NCBI RefSeq assembly: GCF_004310665.1
Contig: NZ_SIXF01000045.1
Span: forward strand, 1 to 35,107
DNA from: Pedobacter kyonggii
GTDB lineage: Bacteria; Bacteroidota; Bacteroidia; Sphingobacteriales; Sphingobacteriaceae
Reading direction: 5' to 3'
DNA: 35,107 bases
Position 1 is the stretch's first letter. Each line of letters begins with the position of its first letter. Below, piece by piece: positions 29,582 through 35,107 of this stretch. A program made the position numbers and the translations under genes. The notes beneath the pieces were generated by a model. That model was not told the DNA's origin and searched no databases. It saw nothing but the letters and a program-made list of their open reading frames with translations.

Positions 29582-30631
29582 TTATTTGATTAGTGAAACT
29601 TTGTAAATCGTTGTTTGCGTATACAGATCCTCCGGCCACAAAATAGTGCTCGGGAAGGTTGGAATATTAACTGCATTTGGATGATGTTGAGTTTCTACGC
29701 AAAATGCCCCATAACTTCCATAATCCTTTCCGCCTTTACCATTTTTAACATCTAAATATTTTGCAGTATACAGATGCGCTACCGGCTCTGTGGTATATAC
29801 GCTTAAAACTAAACCACTTTCTTCTTCAATTGTTTTACTTGCTAACGATAAATCGCCATAGATTTTATCCAGAACGAAAGTTTGGTCATATCCTTCCTTC
29901 TCGTCCCAGTCCTGCCCTATTTCTTTAGATTTGGTGAAATCTAAAGGCGTACCTTCAACAGGGATCAATTTGCCCGTTACAGAATAGTTGCTGTCCTGCT
30001 CAAGGTAATTTGAAGCAAAAATCTGCTGTTTGTGGTTTTTAATATTACCTCCGTTTGGTGCTAAGTTAAAATAACCATGGTGTGTTAAATTAATTGCAGT
30101 AGCCTGATCAGTTTCAGCTTCATAACTTAAAATCAATTCATCATTTTCGGTAAGTTCGAAAGTTAAATCAATGATCAGGTTTCCAGGAAAATTCTCTTCG
30201 CCATCTACACTTTCATATTGTAACGTAACCGACGCTTGTGGTCCATCACCAATTTCAATAACATCCCAAACTTTTTTATCAAATCCTACAATACCGCCAT
30301 GTAAGGTATCGGTACCTGCATTTTGTGCCAATTGATAAGTTTCTTCATCAATGGTGAACCTGCCATTTTTAATGCGGTTTGCATAGCGGCCAACTACAGC
30401 GCCCAAATAGGCCCCATTTGCCAGATAAGCCGGATCAAGATATTCATCAAAAGTGTCGAAACCAAGAACGATATCCTGCTTTTCGCCTTTAGCGTTTTTA
30501 ACTACAAATTTGTTAATAATCGCACCGTAATTGAATATTTTCACATAAGTGCCTTTACTGTTGGTTAGTTCGATTGCGATAACTTCTTCGCCATCAATAA
30601 TTTTTCCGGTAGGTATTTGCTGAACGCTCAT
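29582..30631 (-). CDS. galM: Aldose 1-epimerase (mutarotase)
   Basis: GalM interconverts alpha and beta anomers of galactose or glucose at the head of the Leloir pathway. The 349-residue protein has the conserved blocks YLGAVVGRYANRIKNGRF, GTDTLHGGIVGFDKKVWDV, a catalytic histidine in NLTHHGYFNLA, DQTFVLDK and CVETQHHPNAVNIP with the catalytic glutamate. No signal peptide, so it is cytoplasmic. It is divergent from galK with a 76-nt spacer that contains a -7 box for it, and leads into the DUF1398 gene. No galT or galE is in the window. Confidence 0.95.
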   Translation of the reverse strand: MSVQQIPTGKIIDGEEVIAIELTNSKGTYVKIFNYGAIINKFVVKNAKGEKQDIVLGFDTFDEYLDPAYLANGAYLGAVVGRYANRIKNGRFTIDEETYQLAQNAGTDTLHGGIVGFDKKVWDVIEIGDGPQASVTLQYESVDGEENFPGNLIIDLTFELTENDELILSYEAETDQATAINLTHHGYFNLAPNGGNIKNHKQQIFASNYLEQDSNYSVTGKLIPVEGTPLDFTKSKEIGQDWDEKEGYDQTFVLDKIYGDLSLASKTIEEESGLVLSVYTTEPVAHLYTAKYLDVKNGKGGKDYGSYGAFCVETQHHPNAVNIPTFPSTILWPEDLYTQTTIYKVSLIK

Positions 30632-30662
30632 AAATTGTAACTTAGGGCTTTTGTTTCCTAAA

Positions 30663-30670
30663 CAAACATA
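30663..30670 (-). promoter_or_regulatory. -7 promoter box for galM
   Basis: On the minus strand TATGTTTG matches TAnnTTTG exactly, with a predicted start near 30657 and a leader of about 26 nt before ATG 30631. No -33 box is clear. Confidence 0.45.
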
Positions 30671-30707
30671 CTATTATTAATGCTTTTTATAAATATATTT
30701 TAGCCAA

Positions 30708-31874
30708 ATGAACATTAACCTTGAGGAAAAATTTGCCGAGCAATACCACAAAAAAGCTGATGCCGTTTATTTTACCCCCGGGCGTGTTAACTTAATAGGC
30801 GAACACATCGATTATAATGGCGGTTTAGTTATGCCCTGCGCCATTACCTTGGGAACCTGGGTAGCCATTGCCCCAAATAATGATCATAAATTCAGGTTTA
30901 AAAGCCTAAACTTCGAAGTTCAAACTGAGGTAATAAGTAATGCCACAAACGATAAAGACGGCAGCTTATGGGCCAATTACCCTATAGGTGTGATCAACGA
31001 ATTTATTAAGGATGGAAAAGAAATTAATGGAATGGATTTTCTGTTTTATGGAAATATTCCAATCGGATCGGGGCTCTCCTCTTCAGCTTCTATAGAAATT
31101 GCTACTGCTTATGCTTTAAATACTTATTTTAATCTTGGTTATGATCAACTGGAACTGGTTAAAATCGCCAAACGTGTTGAGAATGATTTTATAGGTTTAA
31201 ATTCTGGCATTATGGATCAGTTTGCAGTTGCTTTTGGCGAAAAAAACAAAGCCATTGTTTTAGACTGTGAGACCTTAAAATACAAAATGGTTGATGTTGA
31301 CCTGGACAAATATGTTTTGGCCATCATCAATACCAATAAGCCAAGAGAATTAGCAGATTCTAAATACAACGAGCGTGTAGCAGAATGCCAAACTGCCCTG
31401 AAATTGCTGAACCAAGAAATAACACTTCATTATCTTTGCGAATTAACTGCTGAAAAATTTGCATTACACAGTCATTTAATAACAGATGAAATTATTTTAA
31501 ACCGCGCAACACATGTGGTTAAAGAAAATGATCGGGTTCATTTAGCGGCTAAAGCCTTAAACGGCAGAAACCTTGAAGAATTTGGCCGATTGATGTACGC
31601 CTCGCATGAGTCATTAAGAACACTATATGAAGTAAGTGGAAAAGAATTGGATACATTAGTAGATTTTTGCGCAGATTATGAACATGTTATAGGTGCCCGT
31701 ATGACCGGTGCAGGGTTTGGCGGATGTGCAATAGCTTTACTAGAGAAAGGTTTCGAAGAAGACTTTGCAAAACACTTAACCGATTATTACGTAGAAAAGA
31801 TTGGCTACCCTGCCGTAATTTACATTAGCGAAATTGGCAATGGCCCACATTTAACAACAGATACTTATAGATAA
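30708..31874 (+). CDS. galK: Galactokinase
   Basis: GalK phosphorylates alpha-D-galactose to galactose-1-phosphate with ATP. The 388-residue protein has all three GHMP-kinase motifs: the galactokinase signature PGRVNLIGEHIDYNGG near the N-terminus, the phosphate-binding GSGLSSSASIE, and MTGAGFGGCAIAL near the C-terminus. The catalytic aspartate lies in NSGIMDQFA. The length matches E. coli GalK (382). A -7-like TATATTTT lies about 6 nt before the start. It is divergent from galM, and the shared 76-nt spacer probably drives both. Confidence 0.95.
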   Translation: MNINLEEKFAEQYHKKADAVYFTPGRVNLIGEHIDYNGGLVMPCAITLGTWVAIAPNNDHKFRFKSLNFEVQTEVISNATNDKDGSLWANYPIGVINEFIKDGKEINGMDFLFYGNIPIGSGLSSSASIEIATAYALNTYFNLGYDQLELVKIAKRVENDFIGLNSGIMDQFAVAFGEKNKAIVLDCETLKYKMVDVDLDKYVLAIINTNKPRELADSKYNERVAECQTALKLLNQEITLHYLCELTAEKFALHSHLITDEIILNRATHVVKENDRVHLAAKALNGRNLEEFGRLMYASHESLRTLYEVSGKELDTLVDFCADYEHVIGARMTGAGFGGCAIALLEKGFEEDFAKHLTDYYVEKIGYPAVIYISEIGNGPHLTTDTYR

Positions 31875-31894
31875 GCACAGTTCCGAGATTATAT

Positions 31895-31926
31895 CCAATC
31901 TGTGTAATCCCCCAATCTGTGTAATC
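31895..31926 (+). repeat. 15-nt direct tandem repeat
   Basis: CCAATCTGTGTAATC occurs twice, at 31895-31909 and 31912-31926, with two cytosines between. It lies between galK and the TrmH gene and ends 10 nt before that start. It resembles dispersed 'aatctgtgtaatc' intergenic text. Confidence 0.6.
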
Positions 31927-31936
31927 AATTAAAATA

Positions 31937-32467
31937 ATGAGAAAATTAAAATTAGACGAGCTTAATCGTCCGGATATTGTAGCGTTTAAAGCACAGGAGA
32001 AATTACCTGTTGTGGTGGTGTTGGATAATGTGCGCAGCATGCACAATGTAGGTTCTATATTCCGCACAGCCGACGGATTTGCATTAGAAAAAGTTATCCT
32101 TTGTGGTATAACGGCTCAACCGCCGCACCGTGAAATTGAGAAAACAGCGCTAGGTGCTACGCAATCTGTAGATTGGATTCATTATACCGATACTGTACAG
32201 GCCGTTGATACCTTAAGGGCCTTGGGTTATGAGATCATCGCAATAGAACAAGCCGAAAACAGTACTATGCTGAACACTTTCCAGCCCGATCAGGATAAAA
32301 AATATGCACTCATCTTTGGGAACGAGGTTGATGGTGTGAGCGATGAAGTGATGGCAAAAATTGATGAATGTATCGAAATCCCTCAATTTGGAACCAAACA
32401 TTCCTTTAATATCGTAATCTCTGCCGGTATTGTTTTTTGGGATTTCTTCGCTAAATTGAGGCTGTAA
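31937..32467 (+). CDS. TrmH/SpoU-family RNA methyltransferase
   Basis: A 176-residue SPOUT methyltransferase that 2'-O-methylates ribose in tRNA or rRNA. The N-terminal motif is LDNVRSMHNVGSIFRTADGF with the catalytic arginine; the middle motif is IFGNEVDGVSD, and the C-terminal knot reads IPQFGTKHSFNIVISAGIVFW. The last motif differs a little from the usual IPM-x-G-x-x-x-SLNVS. The small size means only the catalytic domain is present, closer to TrmL/TrmH-type enzymes than to RlmB. The exact nucleotide it modifies is unknown. Confidence 0.9.
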   Translation: MRKLKLDELNRPDIVAFKAQEKLPVVVVLDNVRSMHNVGSIFRTADGFALEKVILCGITAQPPHREIEKTALGATQSVDWIHYTDTVQAVDTLRALGYEIIAIEQAENSTMLNTFQPDQDKKYALIFGNEVDGVSDEVMAKIDECIEIPQFGTKHSFNIVISAGIVFWDFFAKLRL

Positions 32468-32483
32468 TTCATCTATTTTTTAA

Positions 32484-32514
32484 CCACAAAGATCACAGAG
32501 AAAGGCGCAAAGAA
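32484..32514 (+). repeat. Dispersed-repeat fragment, 'accacaaagatcacagag' type
   Basis: The text taaccacaaagatcacagag followed by aaaggcgcaaag is a kind of intergenic repeat that I recall from many Bacteroidota genomes (accacaaagg...acaaag). The family and copy number cannot be shown from one window. Confidence 0.35.
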
Positions 32515-32538
32515 TACAATGTTGATCAGACTTATAAA

Positions 32539-33200
32539 ATGGAAAATTTATTATTAAAAAAACTTCAGGTTAAATCTAACTACACTATTAGGGTAATAAT
32601 GCACCCGAGGATGCGGTTACCATTTTTGGCGAGGTCGATCCATATATCGTTATAAAATATACTGAAGAAGTTTATTTTAATGTATTAATCATTTTTAGCA
32701 CAGGCGTAGATCAACTTAACCAGCAAATTGAAAGTAATATTTGCCATATTGATGCAAAAACTATTTTTTGGGTATTCTATCCTAAAAAATCTTCAAAAAT
32801 CAAATCCGATCTTGATCTGATGAAAAGCTGGCAAGAGCTTAAAAAGTTTGGTTTAACACCTTGTGCTTCTGCTGCAGTAAATGAAACCTGGACTGCCCTG
32901 CGTTTAAAATTCATCACTGAGGTAAAGCCATCAGGTATGAGAAACGATCATATTAAGACCAACGAATTTGGTGGATATATAGATCCAGTAAATAAAACCG
33001 TTAAACTCCCTGAAGATTTAAAAATACTTTTAGAAAGCCAGCCTAAGGCATTAGACTACTTTAACCAACTCGCTTACTCCCACAGGAAAGAATACGTACT
33101 TTGGCTTTTATCTGCGAAGCAGGAAAAGACGCGTACAAACAGGCTCGAAAAAACACTAGAGATGTTATTGAACAATAAGAAAAATCCGTCATACAAGTAG
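32539..33200 (+). pseudogene. Frameshifted DUF3052-like / YdeI-type fusion protein
   Basis: From ATG 32539 the frame reads MENLLLKKLQVKSNYTIRVI, then loses register and stops at about 32655. If one A is added within the aataat at 32596-32600, a single frame runs to the stop at 33200, about 220 residues. It reads INAPEDAVTIFGEVDPYI, FWVFYPKKSSKIKSDLD, NETWTALRLKFI, and then KPLPEDLK-type text ending LAYSHRKEYVLWLLSAKQEK. The N-terminal 120 residues resemble DUF3052 proteins (LLxKLxIKxGxxVxxxNAPE and WVxWPKKSS). The C-terminal 70 residues resemble the YdeI/OmpD-associated domain (bacteriocin-protection family), whose FNQLAYSHRKEYVLWLxxAKxxxTRxxRLEKxLEML pattern is visible. A frame starting at ATG 32820 covers only the second half. 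The damage is seen directly; the families are inferred. Confidence 0.65.
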
Positions 33201-33234
33201 AATTTAAACTACTTCACAGAGGTGCTTTTTTTAG

Positions 33235-33260
33235 TTTTTGTACAGAATACTGTACAAAAA
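33235..33260. promoter_or_regulatory. Perfect inverted repeat upstream of ompA
   Basis: Arms TTTTTGTACAG and CTGTACAAAAA (11 bp) close an AATA loop, 35 nt after the fusion gene's stop and 176 nt before the OmpA start. Its A/T runs and position fit a weak two-way terminator; its TGTACAG/CTGTACA core also looks like an operator. I cannot tell which. Confidence 0.5.
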
Positions 33261-33436
33261 TCAGTATAATTCCAGTTAAGCAGTAACATTTTCGTGAAAT
33301 TATTTTACCCTCCTAATCTTCTGATAACATGCTATTTGTAAGAAAAATAATGCTTTTGGCAAGGTTTTTTCTTAGTCCATGCAAAACAGTATGAAATAAA
33401 AACTGTTAAGAGACTAATATTACAAAATAGAAAAAC

Positions 33437-34774
33437 ATGAATACAAGAATTACTAAATCAACAATGTTGATTGCTTTATTAGGTTTATCATCACAATTAT
33501 TTGCACAGGAAACACCAACCAGTACAAGCGCTGCAGGCCGTTTCTCTCCTACTCAATTCCGTACCTGGTCTATTGGTGTTCATGGAGGTTTATTAACCCC
33601 GAGAACTATTTTTGGCAATTCAAACCATCAATTTGAAACTCCGGTTGAGCACATCGGTTACGGTGGTTACATTAAAAAACAAATTTTACCTTCTTTAGGT
33701 ATTCAAGCCGATTTCTTGGGTGGTAAGGTTGAAGAGTTAAGAATGGCCAATGGAGTTGACGCAAATGGTAATACTACTTATGCTGCAAATACGGGTTACA
33801 AAACCAATATGCAATGGTCGGGTGCTTTATCAGCAGTTTGGAATGTAGCAAACATTAGCATCAATCAAGAAAATGCAGTATTAATCCCATATTTAAAAGC
33901 TGGTGCTGGTTATATGTCGTCAGGTGCAACCACTACTCCAAATACTAATGACGCTGGTTCTTACAGAGAAGGTTGGTTTGTACCAGTTGGTGCCGGTGTT
34001 AAATTAGGTGTAGCTAAAGGTATCAATGTAGATCTAGGTTACGATGTTAACTTTGTTAAATCGGCCAAATTTGATGGATTTAATGGTCCTACTAACGACA
34101 GATTTGCCTATGCACATGCTGGTTTAGAGTTTGCCATTGGAGATAAATCAAAACCTCAATTACAAAACTACAGCTCGTTAGCCAATTTAAACAAGCAAAC
34201 AGCTGAAGAAAGTGCTGAATTAAGAAGAGCATTATCAACCGCTGAACAAAATGCACAACGCGATAGAGAACAATATGCTAAAGATTTGGGCGATGATGAT
34301 AATGATGGCGTAGCGAACAAATTCGACAAATGTCCTGGTACTGCATCGGGTACTGTTGTTGATGGTTCTGGTTGTCCAATCAAAGTTCAACGTGAAGTAA
34401 TTAAAGAAACCAGAGTTGTTACAGAAGCTGACCGTAAAGTGGTTAAAGATGCGATTTCTAACTTAGAGTTCGATTTAGGTAAATCAACCATCCGTTCTAA
34501 ATCATACGCTACTTTAAACCGTGTTGCTGGTTTATTAGTAGAGAAAAACTTTAGCTTAAAATTAGCTGGCCATACTGACAATACTGGTGGTAGAGAGCTA
34601 AACTTACGTTTATCTAAAGACAGAGCAGAATCAGTAAAAGCTTATTTAGTATCTCAAGGTGCAAATGCATCAAGAATTGAAGCGACAGGTTACGGACCTG
34701 ACCAACCAATTGCTACAAACAAAACTGCAGCAGGCCGTCAACAAAACCGTCGTGTAGAGTTTACTTTATACTAA
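33437..34774 (+). CDS. OmpA-family outer-membrane protein
   Basis: A 445-residue outer-membrane protein. A signal peptide (MNTRITKSTMLIALLGLSSQLFAQ) is followed by a beta-barrel-like domain (about 40-235). A coiled helical linker (about 250-283, EESAELRRALSTAEQNAQRDREQ) leads to a calcium-binding thrombospondin-3-like repeat (DDDNDGVANKFDKCPGT, about 285-301). The C-terminal OmpA domain (about 320-445) binds peptidoglycan. Its key residues are visible in GHTDNTGGRELNLRLSKDRAESVKAYL (the aspartate and arginine that hold diaminopimelate) and GYGPDQPIATNKTAAGRQQNRRVEF. It tethers the outer membrane to the wall. No clear -7 box was found. An IS copy begins 41 nt after its stop. Confidence 0.94.
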   Translation: MNTRITKSTMLIALLGLSSQLFAQETPTSTSAAGRFSPTQFRTWSIGVHGGLLTPRTIFGNSNHQFETPVEHIGYGGYIKKQILPSLGIQADFLGGKVEELRMANGVDANGNTTYAANTGYKTNMQWSGALSAVWNVANISINQENAVLIPYLKAGAGYMSSGATTTPNTNDAGSYREGWFVPVGAGVKLGVAKGINVDLGYDVNFVKSAKFDGFNGPTNDRFAYAHAGLEFAIGDKSKPQLQNYSSLANLNKQTAEESAELRRALSTAEQNAQRDREQYAKDLGDDDNDGVANKFDKCPGTASGTVVDGSGCPIKVQREVIKETRVVTEADRKVVKDAISNLEFDLGKSTIRSKSYATLNRVAGLLVEKNFSLKLAGHTDNTGGRELNLRLSKDRAESVKAYLVSQGANASRIEATGYGPDQPIATNKTAAGRQQNRRVEFTLY

Positions 34775-34816
34775 TCGTGATTAACGGTTAATAAAAAAGC
34801 TCCCTAGATTGAAGTG

Positions 34817-34849
34817 AACCCCAAAAGTTGGACAAAAACTTTTGGGGTT
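34817..34849 (+). repeat. Hairpin across the IS left end, ahead of orfA
   Basis: Arms AACCCCAAAAGTT (34817-34829) and AACTTTTGGGGTT (34837-34849) are perfect 13-bp inverted repeats with a 7-nt loop, ending 8 nt before the orfA ATG. In read-through transcripts this would fold and could hide the start region or stop transcription, a known way for insertion sequences to stay silent when outside promoters read in. Confidence 0.75.
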
Positions 34850-34857
34850 TATCATTT

Positions 34858-35107
34858 ATGACCAAACACACATTTGAGGAGAAGCTCGATATAGTTTCTC
34901 ACGTGATAAAAGGGACGCCGATTCTTTGGCTATCCCGAGAACGGCGTATTAGCAAAGACATGATATTGGAATGGGTTCGGAAATATAACCTCCATGGTGA
35001 AAGTGGGCTACGCAAGCAAGCCAATATCAAGTCTACTTCTGATTTCAAAGAAGAAGTTGTAAGGCTCATTATAGAAAAAGGTGTACCTTTAAGACAGGTT
35101 GTTCTGG
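34858..35107 (+). CDS. IS3-family transposase OrfA, N-terminal part (partial)
   Basis: Translation from ATG 34858 gives 83 residues with no stop to the window edge: MTKHTFEEKLDIVSHVIKG, then LWLSRERRISKDMILEWVRKYNLHGESGL and a second region FKEEVVRLIIEKGVPLRQVV. This is the helix-turn-helix, DNA-end-binding OrfA of IS150-like IS3 elements, often with two such domains. In this family OrfA and OrfB are fused by programmed -1 frameshifting; that site would lie beyond the window. It is in the same orientation as the orfB end at position 1. Confidence 0.85.
   Translation, partial: MTKHTFEEKLDIVSHVIKGTPILWLSRERRISKDMILEWVRKYNLHGESGLRKQANIKSTSDFKEEVVRLIIEKGVPLRQVVL

Larger units (their letters stand above)
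34815..35107 (+). mobile_element. 5' end of a second IS3-family element, cut by the window edge
   Basis: The left terminal repeat begins TGAACCCCAAAAGTTGGAC at 34815 and matches the right end of the element at 1-291 at 19 of the first 21 positions. It is followed by orfA at 34858. The element sits 41 nt after the OmpA stop, just beyond a run aaaaaagctccc that looks like the left arm of the OmpA terminator. Confidence 0.85.

Noticed and set aside
1-35107. Composite transposon bounded by the two IS3 copies
   Set aside because: The content is housekeeping (gyrA, prmC, xerD, bioB, ompA), and no accessory cargo or shared target duplication is visible.

Overview
The window looks like chromosomal DNA of a Sphingobacteriaceae bacterium (Bacteroidota, Pedobacter-like). 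The support is low-GC coding DNA with no Shine-Dalgarno pattern, promoter boxes of the Bacteroidota type (TAnnTTTG), and the gene content: a WbqC-family protein, an OmpA with thrombospondin-3-like repeats, TPR proteins behind gyrA, a PIN-PhoH ATPase and a DUF1398 protein. This assignment is inferred from family resemblance; no database was searched.

Layout. Positions 1-291 are the 3' end of an IS3-family element (IS150-like). At 34815 a second IS3-type left end begins in the same orientation and runs out of the window. Between them lie about 34.5 kb of mostly housekeeping DNA. 381-2979: an MFS transporter, then aerobic coproporphyrinogen oxidase (hemF) butted against an unnamed 114-residue protein. 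2988-3831: a decayed patch with a frameshifted two-helix membrane protein, the C-terminal stump of endonuclease V and an orphan ORF. 3947-8898 (minus strand): gyrA followed by two paralogous secreted TPR proteins. 9313-14919: a TetA-like MFS pump, a PIN-PhoH ATPase, a 753-nt non-coding gap that may encode a leftward structured RNA, and a YccS/FUSC membrane protein. 15036-20438: Ohr peroxidase, then a minus-strand run wbqC-corA-parD-parE-mgtE-bioB, in which a ParDE toxin-antitoxin pair with its own promoter and operator sits between two Mg2+ transporters. 20478-24464: lipid A-type acyltransferase, family 2 glycosyltransferase, a thioredoxin-fold protein without catalytic cysteines, aroQ and xerD. 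24611-28993: prmC divergent from a ribD-DMT transporter-yigZ-nucleoside phosphorylase run. 29184-31874: galM/DUF1398 divergent from galK. 31937-34774: TrmH-family methyltransferase, a frameshifted DUF3052-like/YdeI fusion, and an OmpA-family porin.

How the parts relate. Most genes are core metabolism or envelope functions with no single pathway linking them. The informative structure is between genes. Perfect hairpins with GNRA loops and other REP-like elements sit at the 3' junctions of convergent gene pairs, together with bidirectional terminators. Several genes carry a -7 box that ends only 4-5 nt before the start codon, which predicts leaderless mRNAs.

Broken genes are limited to two single-base frameshifts and one truncation. 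Each frameshift is repaired by adding one base, so sequencing or assembly error must be excluded. I found no CRISPR array, rRNA, tRNA or recognised phage-defence island. The best candidates for something undescribed are the putative RNA upstream of phoH and the GNRA-hairpin family.
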